DNA of 64,000 nucleotides from assembly GCA_963824095.1 (NCBI GenBank), contig CAWGNS010000009.1, forward strand, positions 124,001 through 188,000. Reading direction: 5' to 3'. A program made the translations under genes and the position numbers. The notes under the pieces are model-generated. The model did not search any database. It saw only the letters and a list, made by a program, of their open reading frames with translations, and was not told where the DNA came from. Positions within the stretch are counted from its first letter, which is position 1, and each line of letters begins with the position of its first letter. This DNA is from JBBDWJ01 sp963824095. GTDB taxonomy: Bacteria; Acidobacteriota; Terriglobia; Bryobacterales; UBA6623. Below, piece by piece: positions 8,751-18,256 of this stretch.

Positions 8751-9910
8751 TGTGGAGCCTTTCCAAGCGTCAGTTTTTGCGCCTGGCGGGACTAGCGATT
8801 TCCGACCGCATTCTGCCGCGCTGGATGTGGGCGCGGCCGCCCGAGCCGGTGGTGGCGCAGGAGCGCAAGCTGATCATCGTCACCTTCGGCGGCGGCGTGC
8901 GCTACGCGGAAACCTTCACGCCGGCGGGGCTGAAAAACATCCCGCGCCTGGCCGAACTGAAACAACAAGGGCTATTTTTCCAGAATTGCCTGAATCAGGG
9001 CGTGCTGTCGCACTATAACTCGACCGCCAGTATTTTGACCGGCCAGTGGCAGCGCGTCGACGATTTCGGATTCCAGCGGCCCTCGAGCCCGACGATCTTT
9101 GAGTACTACCGCAAGGCGACCAACGCCGGCCCGATGGACGCCTGGGCGATCTGCACCAACAAGAGCTTCGCGTCGATCGCCGCCAGCGGCGAGAGCGGCT
9201 GGGGCGACAACTACGGCGCCAATCTGGTGCTGCCCAAGCAATTGCTGCTCGAAGCCGTCGAAGGCGTCATCAAGCGCGACCTGAACCAGGGCGTCGCCAA
9301 TCGCGAAAACGTGCTGCGGCAGCTCGAAGGCATTTTGAACGCCGGTTACGAAGGCATCGGCTGGACGATTTTCCAGGGCGGCCGGCAGATCGACCGGCAG
9401 GTCCGGGATACGCTCACCCGCAGCCTGGTCAACTATATTTACGGCCCCGAGGCGCCCACCTCCGGCGACGAGCTGACCTATTTCATCACCCAGGAAGTGA
9501 TGCGCGAGTTTTCGCCGCGGCTCATCCTGGTGAATTTCTGGGATATGGACGTGGCCCATTGGGGAGCCTACTCGCTCTACCTGCAAGCGATCACCAAGAC
9601 CGACCGGCTCTGCGGCATGTTGTGGGACGAGGTGCAGTCGAACCCGCAGTATAAGGACCGAACGACGATGCTGATCCTGCCCGAGCTCGGCCGCGACGGC
9701 GATATGAATACGGCCAACGGGTTTCTCAATCACCGCAGCGGCGATCCGTCGTGCCGTCACGTCTGGATGCTTGCGCTGGGCGCCGGCGTCTCCGCGGGGG
9801 AAATCGAGCGTTCCATCGCGCACGTCGATCTGTGCGCCACCGCCGCCGATATTTTGGGCGCGAAGATCCCCGAAATCAGCGGGCAGCCGGTGCGGGAATT
9901 GTTGTCGTGA
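8750..9910 (+). CDS. Tat-exported alkaline-phosphatase-superfamily (sulfatase-like) protein
   Basis: 386 residues. The start is the ATG that overlaps the preceding stop (TGATG); it opens MWSLSKRQFLRLAGLAIS, a twin-arginine-like signal in KR form. The fold resembles the sulfatase/phosphodiesterase superfamily: KLIIVTFGGG as the first strand, then NIPRLAELKQQGLFFQNC, the LTGQW motif, and later DMDVAHWG and LILPELGRD. The aspartate that usually starts the metal site in the first strand is absent (VTFGGG), so catalytic ability is doubtful; DUF1501-type proteins are a related possibility. Placement directly behind the molybdoenzyme suggests a common exported assembly. Confidence 0.65.
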   Translation: MWSLSKRQFLRLAGLAISDRILPRWMWARPPEPVVAQERKLIIVTFGGGVRYAETFTPAGLKNIPRLAELKQQGLFFQNCLNQGVLSHYNSTASILTGQWQRVDDFGFQRPSSPTIFEYYRKATNAGPMDAWAICTNKSFASIAASGESGWGDNYGANLVLPKQLLLEAVEGVIKRDLNQGVANRENVLRQLEGILNAGYEGIGWTIFQGGRQIDRQVRDTLTRSLVNYIYGPEAPTSGDELTYFITQEVMREFSPRLILVNFWDMDVAHWGAYSLYLQAITKTDRLCGMLWDEVQSNPQYKDRTTMLILPELGRDGDMNTANGFLNHRSGDPSCRHVWMLALGAGVSAGEIERSIAHVDLCATAADILGAKIPEISGQPVRELLS

Positions 9911-9935
9911 GTCTGGTCGCGCGCGGGAGTCGCGA

Positions 9936-10003
9936 GGGGGACAGTCACCCGCCGGACGCAGTAGCGCCTGAACGCAAGCATCCGTGACCGGGTGACTGTC
10001 CCC
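9936..10003. repeat. Palindromic repeat family A, copy 1
   Basis: GGGGACAGTCACCCG (9937-9951) and CGGGTGACTGTCCCC (9989-10003) form a perfect 15-bp inverted repeat. The GTGACTGTCCCC half also occurs at 15006 and 20816. It is a REP-like unit between two genes of the row. Confidence 0.85.
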
Positions 10004-10032
10004 GTTCGGCACCGTTCGCCAAAAGTCACTCC

Positions 10033-11307
10033 ATGGCTGAGACCTCGAAAATCAGTCCCGAGTTGAAGCAACTCATGAAGGAAGGCCTGTTCCAGCGCCT
10101 TCCGCCGACCTTCTCTACCTACTTCTACGACCGCATCGAAGACTGGAAGCGGCTGTTTCCCGCCGAGCGCAACTATTTCGAGCGGCTGTTCGCCCTGCTC
10201 GACCGCTCCGATCCCAAAGCCGTCGAGCAGTTGTTCGCCCCGCTGCGCGCGGTCGAGGCGAAGATGGGCATCAACGAGAACAACTGGGACCGCCGCGAGT
10301 TCACGCTCGAGCACGTCGACTTCCTGCAGCGCTCGCCCTACTTGGCCGAGTGGCGCGCCACGATCGCGGATATCTTCGCGAAGATCGACCCGATGCTCGA
10401 CGAAGAAGTCGCGCGCTCGGGCCACTCGCGCCTGGTGATGGTGATCTCGCCCGCCGAGTTGCCCACCGGGCCCGACCGCATGTGGCTGCGCCTCAAAGAC
10501 CGCGGCAAGCTGATTCCGCTCGACCTTGGCGAAGGCGACTCGCTCAACGATTATCTGCCGCTGCTGCTCACCGGCGCGCCGCGCTCGGAGCGGGCCCCGG
10601 CGCTGTTCGACCTGGCGGGCTCCGGCCCGCGCGGCCCTTACGACAACTGGGTCCTCGAAGCCGGCGACCCGGTCCACCGCCTGGCGACGACGCTCGACGG
10701 TTGGGCCGGTTTCAGCTACGCGCGGCTGCAGCGATTGCGCGAAGTGCTGATGGAAGAAGTCGACAAGCTGGTGACGCGCGAGCAAATTCCCGGCCCACGG
10801 CAGCTTGGCGAGAAGCTGAAACATCTGAACCCGGGCGAGCTGCGCCGCGCGGCCGGACGCGACCCCATCCTGAGCGATTTTCTGCAGTCGGTGCTGCTCA
10901 ACGGCAACGGCACGCTGCTCATCAACAACACTTTCGTCGAGTGGGCCAGCATGCAGGCGATCCGCCGCGCGCGCCCCACCTTGCTGTGCGCCTCGTTCGG
11001 CATTCGCACCAAGGTCAAGCCGTTCAGCAGCCTATTGATCTACACCGATCAGGAGGAAGCCAACCCCATCCCCACGCAGGCCGACATGCTGGGCTCCTAC
11101 GTCGACCTCGAAGTGTTCTACCAGTACATCTGGCAGGAGTGCGAGAAGTACGCCGAGTATCGCCGCAACACGGCGTATCTTTTCGTGGGCGAAGGCATGG
11201 ACGCGCTGTTCGCCATCGCGCCGCCCGATTTTCCGCTGCTGCGCGCCGCCGGTCCGGTTCCGCTTGCCGAAATCTTCGCCGGGGCCAAGCAATGGCTGCA
11301 ACTTTAA
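10033..11307 (+). CDS. Conserved-looking protein of unknown function, 424 aa
   Basis: I do not recognise this family. It has no signal peptide or membrane segment and should be cytosolic. It is rich in charged helices in the first 130 residues (GLFQRLPPTFSTYFYDRIED, ERNYFERLFALLDR), has a mixed alpha/beta centre (RLVMVISPAELPTGPDRMW) and a later strand-rich part (LLINNTFVEWASMQAIRRAR, LLIYTDQEEANP). Its end overlaps the next gene by 16 bases. Being the only cytosolic product in a row of exported proteins, it could be a maturation or regulatory factor for them; that is inference from position only. Confidence 0.7.
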   Translation: MAETSKISPELKQLMKEGLFQRLPPTFSTYFYDRIEDWKRLFPAERNYFERLFALLDRSDPKAVEQLFAPLRAVEAKMGINENNWDRREFTLEHVDFLQRSPYLAEWRATIADIFAKIDPMLDEEVARSGHSRLVMVISPAELPTGPDRMWLRLKDRGKLIPLDLGEGDSLNDYLPLLLTGAPRSERAPALFDLAGSGPRGPYDNWVLEAGDPVHRLATTLDGWAGFSYARLQRLREVLMEEVDKLVTREQIPGPRQLGEKLKHLNPGELRRAAGRDPILSDFLQSVLLNGNGTLLINNTFVEWASMQAIRRARPTLLCASFGIRTKVKPFSSLLIYTDQEEANPIPTQADMLGSYVDLEVFYQYIWQECEKYAEYRRNTAYLFVGEGMDALFAIAPPDFPLLRAAGPVPLAEIFAGAKQWLQL

Positions 11308-14300
11308 GCCGCCGCCGCTTCCTCGCCCTCAGCGCCGCGGCCGGGTTTCTGGGAACGCGGCCCAGGCCGCTGCTCGCCGAGGTCTTCCCGGTCCATTTCC
11401 TCAAGACCAGCCCTTACGAAGAGCTTTATCGCTATATCGAACCCGGCAGCGATGAGTTCGCCATCGAAAAGCAGGCGGCGGAAATCACGCGCGTACTCGG
11501 CCGGATGATGGAAACCCGCGGTCTGCCGCTTGCCGATGGCTTTCAGGGACGCTCGCCGTTGCCGTCGGGGTATCGAAAGATTTCCGACGATGTATGCCGA
11601 AGCGGAGTTCGCGCCAGAATCCGGCGCGTTCGCGGAAAATCTGCGGCATTGGCTCGACTCGCTCGGCGAAGTTCGAAGGGTCCGCGTTACTTCGTGCTCG
11701 GCTCGAATCGCGTGCGCTACGAGATCGCCGGCCGCAACGAGTGGCGGGCTCGAATATCGCGTCGGACACTGGCGCCAGGTGTGGCGCGACGGCAAACTCA
11801 TCGAATTCGAGCCACTCGAAGAAACCGTCGCTCGTTCCGCCGGGCCGTGGTTCGACGAGGTCACCCCGACGCTTGTTCGGCAACGAGCAGTCTTTCCAGC
11901 GAACAACTGCAGCCATGGCGTGCCCTACTGGCGCGAGCGCCTCGACTCGGCGAGCGGCATCGATGTCTACGGCCAGAACGGCATCGCCGCCGGCGACATC
12001 GACAACGATGGTTGGGACGAGATCTACGTCTGCCAGCCGGGCGGCCTGCCCAACCGTCTCTACAAGCGCCGCGGCGACGGCACGATGGAAGACATCACCG
12101 AACGCGCCGGGGTGGGCCTGCTCGACAACACCGCCTGCGCCCTATTCGTCGATTTCCGCAACAGCGGTCTGCAGGATCTCGTCGCGCTCACCGCCGCCGG
12201 GCCGCTCTACTTTCTCAACCGGGGCGACGGAACCTTCCGCCACAAGCCCGAAGCTTTCCGCTTCGAAAGCCCGGCGCGGGGAGCGTTTACCGGGATGTCG
12301 GCCGCCGACTATGACGGCGATGGCCGCGTCGATCTTTACCTGTGCACCTACATCTACTTTCAAAGCGAGGATCAGTACAGCTATCCCGCGCCCTACCACG
12401 ACGCGCGCAACGGCCCGCCGAATTTTCTGTTCCACAACGAGCTGACCGGCGCCGGCGAGGGAGCGTTCGTCGACGTCACCGCTGCCACGGGGCTCAGCGA
12501 GAACAACGACCGCTATAGCTTTGCGCCGGCCTGGTGCGACTATGACGGCGACGGCCGCCCCGACCTCTATGTCGCCAACGATTTCGGCCGCAATAACCTC
12601 TACAAGAACGAAGGCGGGCGCTTTCGGGACGTTGCCGCTGAAGCCGGCGTCGAAGACCTCGGCCCCGGCATGAGCGCCGCCTGGCTCGACTACGATAACG
12701 ACGGCCGCCCCGATCTTTACGTGACCAACATGTGGACCGCCGCCGGCCAACGGCTCATCGAGAGCGAGGCCTTTTCGCCCGTCGCCCGCGATCACCTCAA
12801 CGACGCCTACCGCCGCCACGCCAAGGGCAACAGCCTCCACCGCAACCGCGGCGATGGAACGTTCGAAGAGAGCAGCGCCGCCGAGCACGTCGAGATGGGC
12901 CGCTGGGCGTGGAGCGGCGACGCGTTCGACTTCGATGGCGATGGAACGCCCGAACTCTATGTCACCGCTGGAATGATCACCAACCCGCCGGCGGTCGAAG
13001 CTTGGGTCGACGGCTCAATGCCGGATTCCACGAAGGCCGGCGCTTCTGAAATCGACCTGATGAGTTTCTTCTGGCGGCAGGTCGTGGCAAAGTCACCGTC
13101 GAAGCTGCAGCCCTCCACCGCCTACGAAAACGGCTGGAACGCCATCAATCAACTCATCCGCGAGGACTACAGTTGGAACGGGCACGAGCCCAATGTGTTT
13201 CACGCGCGGCGCGGCAACCGCTACTACGATTTCTCCGGCGTCTCGGGGCTCGACTTCGCCGCCGACAGCCGCGCCTTCGCCGCCACCGATTTCAACGGCG
13301 ACGGCCGCCCCGACCTATTCGTGAAAAACCGCCTGGGCCCGCAAATCCGCGCGCTGGAAAACCGAGCGGGCAACGCGAACAACGTCCTGGTGCTGGCGCT
13401 CGAGGGAACCCAATCCAACCGCGACGCCATCGGAGCCTGGGTGACGGTCGAGCACGAAAACGGAAAGGCCGCGCAGGCGTTGCAAGCCGGCTCAGGCTAT
13501 CTGTCGCAGCACACCAAACACCTGCATTTCGGTCTCGGCAAATCTAAACAGGCAAAAACCGTAACCGTTCGCTGGCCCGGAGGCGAGACCGAGACCCTAG
13601 CCAACCTGAAAGCCAACCACCACTACAAGGTCCAACAAGGAAAGGGAATCATCGCCACCCAACCCATTCAGCCGTCTCAAACAGCGCAGCCAGCCCAACC
13701 CATTCAGAGCCGCACCCGCAAGGGTGCGTTGAATGACACCGCCTCGGCAAAAGCACAACAACCTACCATCGCACCCGAATCAACCGATCAACCGAACAAC
13801 GGATCCACGGAATCCTGGCTCCTCGAACCCGTTCCCCTGCCACAAAAGCACTCCGGCCCCGGTTTCATCTGCCTCGCCGCCGCAGCCCTTGAAACGACGC
13901 CGCGCAGCGTCCCGTTCGATGTCATTCGTCTTGACCAACAGCCGCCCGACGTCGCCGCTTGGTATGCCATCTTCCGCCGCTACCTGTTCGACTACCGCGG
14001 CCCGCTGACCGTGCCGACGCTGCTGTTGATCGACGAGCGCAGCCGCGCCCACAAAGTCTATTTCTCGATTCCGGAAGAACCCGATCTGAAGCGCGATCTC
14101 GAACGAATGCGCGACCCCGATCGCGCCGCGCTGGCGCTCCCCTTCGCCGGACGCTACTACCATCCGCCGTCGCGTAATTATTTTCGTCACGGAGCCGCCT
14201 TCTTTCACGCCGGCTATCCCGAGCAAGCCCTCGGCTATCTCGAAGAAGTCGTTGCGCGCGATCCGGCGAACTTCAAGGCGCAGCTCGCTATCGGGCAGAT

Positions 14301-14928
14301 CCACCTGCAGGCCAACCGGCTCGCCCAAGCGCGCGAATCCCTCGACCGCGCAAGAAGTCTGCGAGAAGACTCCCCCGAACTCTGGAACAACATCGGCGGA
14401 GTCCAGATGGCCGGAAACAACTTTGCCGCCGCCGCCGAGAGCTTCGAGCGCGCGCTCGCCCTCGAGCCCGATCTGCCCTTCGCGCTCGTGAACGCCGGCC
14501 AGGCCTACGCGCAACTCAACCGCGCGGCCGAAGCCGAAAAGGACTTCCGCCGCGCGCTGGCGATCAACGGCAACGACGCCGAAGCCGCCAACCAGCTCGC
14601 GCTGCTGCTCGTTCGCCAGAACCGCGCCGCCGAAGCCAAAAAACTACTCCAACAGGCGATCGCGGCGGACCGCACCCATGTTTCCGCCATCAACAACCTG
14701 GCGGTACTCTATATCCAGGAGAACCAACTCCAGGACGCCATCGCCGCGCTACGCTACGGAATCAAGGTCGCCCCGCAAGCCGAAATGCTTTACCTCAATC
14801 TGGCCCGCGTCTACGTTCAAAGCGGAGACCGCAAGCGCGCCCGCGACGTCCTCGAACAGTTGCTCGCCGCAAAACCTGACAGCACAATCGCGCAGAACGC
14901 TCTGCGCGAGCTGGGAATCGCACGATGA
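11292..14928 (+). CDS. CRTAC1-type FG-GAP/ASPIC-UnbV protein fused to TPRs, 5' part frameshifted as given
   Basis: Large exported protein. The natural start is the ATG at 11292, giving MAATLSRRRFLALSAAAGFL, a twin-arginine signal; it overlaps the previous gene by 16 bases. Between about 11550 and 11915 the coding signal jumps frame repeatedly, always as if one base had been added; from 11918 to the stop one frame is intact. That frame holds FG-GAP/VCBS calcium-loop repeats (DIDNDGWDEIY, DYDGDGRVDLY, DYDGDGRPDLY, DYDNDGRPDLY, DFNGDGRPDLF), which build a beta-propeller, an ASPIC/UnbV domain (AIGAWVTVE ... HFGLG ... VTVRWPGG), a Gln/Pro/Thr-rich linker, and about eight TPRs at the C-terminus. 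Either a sequencing fault or a damaged gene. Confidence 0.8.
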
Positions 14929-15392
14929 AGTCGCAAGGGAATTACCACCACGTTTCGCGCCTTGAATGGAGTGGTGTCGTCGCCGCAGCGTGCACGCGAA
15001 ACGTGGTGACTGTCCCCTTCCGCATATTGGCCGGCGCGACTTTGCTGGCCGCGATCGCCCTCGCCCCACAACTGGCTCCGGCGCAAACGCCGCCGCGGGG
15101 AAATGGAGAACGCCTCCAGAACGAACAAACCACACGAACCAGCGAACAGCCCGCGTCTACCGCCACGGCGGAGCACGCCGTGCAACCCGACGCCGCCCTC
15201 CAACAGAAAATCGAACAGATCGCCGCCGAGGGCCGCGTCCAGCAAATCGGCGAATCCTCCACCGAGCGCCTCACCCCCACACTGCGGCTGACGCCGGGCG
15301 CGCCGCCGATCCTGGCCTTTCGCTATTTCGACGGCCAAGCCCGCCACCGTTTCGGAGACCTTGACCTGGTAATGGACGATGCCGGCCACTAG
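14925..15392 (+). CDS. Small exported protein of unknown function
   Basis: 155 residues as read from the ATG that overlaps the previous stop (ATGA). Residues 5-32 are encoded by a family A palindromic repeat, and only after it comes a signal-peptide core (ILAGATLLAAIALAPQLAPA, cleaved before QTPPRG). A TTG just after the repeat (15024) could be the original start. The mature part is Gln/Thr/Glu-rich with a short ordered end (TLRLTPGAPPILAFRYFDG). I do not recognise a family. Its stop lies inside the next gene (14-base overlap), so it is translated with its neighbours. Confidence 0.6.
   Translation: MKSQGNYHHVSRLEWSGVVAAACTRNVVTVPFRILAGATLLAAIALAPQLAPAQTPPRGNGERLQNEQTTRTSEQPASTATAEHAVQPDAALQQKIEQIAAEGRVQQIGESSTERLTPTLRLTPGAPPILAFRYFDGQARHRFGDLDLVMDDAGH
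14937..15017. repeat. Palindromic repeat family A, copy 2, inside a reading frame
   Basis: ACCACGTTTCGCG near 14950 pairs with CGCGAAACGTGGT (14995-15007), and the right end continues GACTGTCCCC as in the other family A copies. The left end is degenerate (GGGAATTACCA). The unit starts 12 bases after the start codon of the 14925 gene and stays in frame through it. Confidence 0.75.
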
Positions 15393-16482
15393 CAGAACCA
15401 ACGTGCAAGCTCAACGTCGGGCAGGGCTCCGGCCTGCCCAGCCGGCCCTAAGTCCGGCCTTCCTCTGTGTCATCCTCTTCCTCGCCAGCGCACTGTGGCT
15501 CTCCGCCCAAACTGATCCGCTCAGCGGAGCCCTCGACCTCTATCAGAAGGGCCAATACAGAACCGCCGAGACGCAATTCCAAACCCTGGTCCAGGCCGAC
15601 CCGAAAAACGAAACCGCCAAAATCTTTCTGGCGCTGACGCGCGCGGCGCAAGGCCGCTGCTCCGAGGCGGCCAACGATCTCGAAAACTTCGAGACTCTCG
15701 CCGACAAAAATCTGCAGCGACTCGCCGGCCTCGCCCTGGCCCGCTGTCGCATCGCCGGCGATCGTTTCGACAAGGCCTTCGACGTTCTCTATCGCCTCAA
15801 GAAACTCCAACCCGACGACGCCGACGTCCTCTACGAGACCGCCCGGGCTCAGATGAAAGCCTGGAACGCCGTTGTCGAGGAGATGTTTCGAAAGACGCCG
15901 GCCTCGTTCCGGGTCAACCAACTCTCGGCGGAGATTTTCGAAATTCAGGGGCGCTATGGCGAAGCTGTCGCCGAATACCGCAAAGCCATTGAGAAGGCGC
16001 CGGGCACGCTCAACCTGCACTACCGGCTGGCGCGCGCCCTGCTGATGGAATCGCACGAGCCGGCGGCGCTCGAAGCCGCCAAGAAGGAATTCGAAGCCGA
16101 ACTGGCCCTCAACCCCAACGACGCCGTGGCTCACTACCAGATCGCGCAGATTCTGGAAGCGCAACAGAAAAGCGCGGATGCGGTGCCGAGCTTGGAGCGC
16201 GCCGTCGAGCTCGATCCCGATTTCTCCGAAGCCCTGATCGCCCTGGGCCGCGCGCGCCTCGCCACCGGCCGCCACGACGACGCCATCAAGCTGCTGGAAA
16301 AGGCCGTGCAACTCACGCCGCAAAGCGAGTCCGCGCATTACGCGCTGATGCTTGCGTACCGCAACGCCGGCCGCCGCGAAGACGCCCAGCGCGAGAGCCA
16401 GCGCCTCAGCGAGCTCCAAAAATCGCCGCAAGGCGAATTTACGGATTTTCTGAAGCGCATCGGAGAGCAGCCGAAGCCATGA
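15379..16482 (+). CDS. Exported TPR protein
   Basis: 367 residues. The N-terminus carries an odd extension, QRRAGLRPAQPALS, encoded by a palindromic repeat (15419-15439), before the hydrophobic core FLCVILFLASALWL and the likely cleavage after SAQ. The mature part is TPR throughout: GALDLYQKGQYRTAETQFQ, YGEAVAEYRKAIEKAPGTLN, AVAHYQIAQILEAQQKSADA, SAHYALMLAYRNAGRREDA. It overlaps the gene before it by 14 bases and the gene after it by four (ATGA), so the three are translationally coupled. Probably a periplasmic scaffold for the CRTAC1 proteins. Confidence 0.85.
   Translation: MPATSRTNVQAQRRAGLRPAQPALSPAFLCVILFLASALWLSAQTDPLSGALDLYQKGQYRTAETQFQTLVQADPKNETAKIFLALTRAAQGRCSEAANDLENFETLADKNLQRLAGLALARCRIAGDRFDKAFDVLYRLKKLQPDDADVLYETARAQMKAWNAVVEEMFRKTPASFRVNQLSAEIFEIQGRYGEAVAEYRKAIEKAPGTLNLHYRLARALLMESHEPAALEAAKKEFEAELALNPNDAVAHYQIAQILEAQQKSADAVPSLERAVELDPDFSEALIALGRARLATGRHDDAIKLLEKAVQLTPQSESAHYALMLAYRNAGRREDAQRESQRLSELQKSPQGEFTDFLKRIGEQPKP
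15419..15439. repeat. Palindromic repeat family H inside the TPR gene
   Basis: GGGCAGG - seven bases - CCTGCCC. The same unit in opposite orientation lies in non-coding sequence at 42842-42862, so this is a dispersed element and not a chance feature of the gene. Confidence 0.7.
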
Positions 16483-18206
16483 AGGCGGCCGCCATTGTCC
16501 GTGGTGCGGAGCTTTGGCCCGCACATTCGGCCGTGAGGCCGAACCGAAACCCAAACCACAATCTCTGGCCGTCGCTCATCACCGTATTCCTGTTGTTTTC
16601 CTGTATCCCACAAGCCGCCGCACAAACTCACCCCCATTTCGAAAACGTCGCCGCGCAGGCCGGGCTTACCCACGTCATTCCCAACGGCGGCGACCGGTCG
16701 AAGACCTGGATCCTCGAAACCACCGGCAGCGGTGCCGCCTGGGTCGACTACGACAACGACGGCTTCCTCGACGCCCTTCTGGTTTCCGGGCCCGGCTCTC
16801 CCAATCGCCTCTACCACAACGACGGGCATGGCAAGTTCACCGACGTGACCGCCGAGGTCTTGCCCAAACGCGAAGGCTGGGGGCAAGGTGTCTGCGCCGG
16901 AGACTACGACAACGACGGTTTCACCGACCTGTTCGTCACCTATTGGGGAGAGAACGCGCTGCTACGAAACCGAGCCGGCCAGCGCTTCGAAGACACCACC
17001 ACAAAGGCCGGGCTCACTCAAAACCGCAAGCGCTATAACACCGGCTGCGCCTTCCTCGATTACGATGGCGACGGGGACCTCGATCTGTTCGTTGCCAACT
17101 ACCTGCAATTCGATTTCGAGACGACGCCCAAGCCCGGCGACAATCCCTACTGCTTCTACCGCAATATCCCCGTCGCCTGCGGACCGCGCGGCCTGCCCTT
17201 CGACACGCAAATCCTCTACCGCAACAACGGCGACGGAACGTTTAGCGATGTCTCCGAAGCCGCCGGTATCACCCGGGCCGCCCAGCACTACGGCCTGGGG
17301 GTTCTCACCGGCGACTTCAACAATGACGGCTATCCCGATATCTATGTGGCCTGCGATCGAACGCCGTCGATCCTATTCATCCATCAGAAGGACGGTACGT
17401 TTTCCGAAGAAGCTCTGATGCGGGGAACGGCGCTCGACGAAAACGGGAAGGCGTTGTCGGGGATGGGGGCCGCCGCCGCGGACTTCAACGGCGACGGCCG
17501 TCTCGACATTTTTCGAACGAACTTTTCCGACGAACGCTCGACGCTCTACCGCAACCGTGGCGAAGGGGATTTCGACGAAGCGACCACCAACGCTGGTATG
17601 GCCCACAATACGCGCTACGTCGGCTGGGGCGCCGGTTTCTTCGACTTTGACAACGACACCTGGCCTGACTTGCTACTCGTCAACGGCCACGTGTTTCCCG
17701 AGGTCGAGACGCTGCACACCGACATCCACTACCGCGACCACGCGATCCTCTACCGCAATCAGGGCGATGGAACGTTCGCCGATGTGTCTCAAACTTCCGG
17801 CCCGGGTATTCTCGAACCGCACGCGGCCCGCGGCGCCGCCTTCGGCGACTACGACAACGACGGCCGTGTGGAAATCCTGATCAACAATCAGAACGAGCCG
17901 CCGACTCTGCTGCGGCAAACCGCGCCGGTCAAAGGCAACTGGATCATTCTCAAGCTAGAGGGAACGGCGGCAAATCGAAGTGCGATCGGCGCGCGGGTCG
18001 CGCTGAAAACCGGCGGCCGCACCCAGACGCAGGAAGTCCGCAGTGGCGGCAGCTATCTCTCGCAGGGAGATCTACGCCTCCACTTCGGCCTCGGGGAAGC
18101 CCAAATCGTCGACCAGATCACGGTAACTTGGCCCGGCGGCCGCCAAACAACGCTGACGGCGGTCGGCGCGAACCGCGTCCAAACGATTCAGGAACCGGGC
18201 CGATAG
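16479..18206 (+). CDS. CRTAC1 family FG-GAP/ASPIC-UnbV protein
   Basis: 575 residues, exported. After a 28-residue extension partly encoded by two hairpins (16504-16542) comes a signal peptide core (LITVFLLFSCIPQAAAQ). The mature protein is a beta-propeller of FG-GAP/VCBS repeats with Ca-binding-type loops (DYDNDGFLDAL, DYDNDGFTDLF, DYDGDGDLDLF, DFNNDGYPDIY, DFNGDGRLDIF, DYDNDGRVEIL) and a C-terminal ASPIC/UnbV domain (AIGARVALKTGGRTQ ... HFGLGEAQ ... ITVTWPGGRQ). It is a compact paralogue of the 11292 product without the TPR tail, which may be supplied by the coupled TPR gene just upstream. Last gene of the row. Confidence 0.9.
   Translation: MKAAAIVRGAELWPAHSAVRPNRNPNHNLWPSLITVFLLFSCIPQAAAQTHPHFENVAAQAGLTHVIPNGGDRSKTWILETTGSGAAWVDYDNDGFLDALLVSGPGSPNRLYHNDGHGKFTDVTAEVLPKREGWGQGVCAGDYDNDGFTDLFVTYWGENALLRNRAGQRFEDTTTKAGLTQNRKRYNTGCAFLDYDGDGDLDLFVANYLQFDFETTPKPGDNPYCFYRNIPVACGPRGLPFDTQILYRNNGDGTFSDVSEAAGITRAAQHYGLGVLTGDFNNDGYPDIYVACDRTPSILFIHQKDGTFSEEALMRGTALDENGKALSGMGAAAADFNGDGRLDIFRTNFSDERSTLYRNRGEGDFDEATTNAGMAHNTRYVGWGAGFFDFDNDTWPDLLLVNGHVFPEVETLHTDIHYRDHAILYRNQGDGTFADVSQTSGPGILEPHAARGAAFGDYDNDGRVEILINNQNEPPTLLRQTAPVKGNWIILKLEGTAANRSAIGARVALKTGGRTQTQEVRSGGSYLSQGDLRLHFGLGEAQIVDQITVTWPGGRQTTLTAVGANRVQTIQEPGR
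16504..16542. repeat. Two adjacent hairpins inside the CRTAC1 gene
   Basis: GTGCGG ... CCGCAC (16504-16524) and TCGGCC-GTGA-GGCCGA (16527-16542) lie between the start codon and the signal-peptide core, the third such case in consecutive genes. Confidence 0.6.
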
Positions 18207-18229
18207 CCCACTGAGGCAACCATCGGCCC
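18197..18229. terminator. Possible bidirectional hairpin between convergent genes
   Basis: GGGCCGAT (18197-18204) pairs with ATCGGCCC (18222-18229) in the 50-base gap between converging genes. There is no T-tract, so terminator function is a guess. Confidence 0.3.
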
Positions 18230-18256
18230 AGCGAACCCGCCCGGGCCTGCGTCCCG

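Noticed and set aside
11550..11915. Programmed ribosomal frameshifting in the CRTAC1+TPR gene
   Set aside because: Six or more shifts within 400 bases, without slippery heptamers, are not plausible for recoding.
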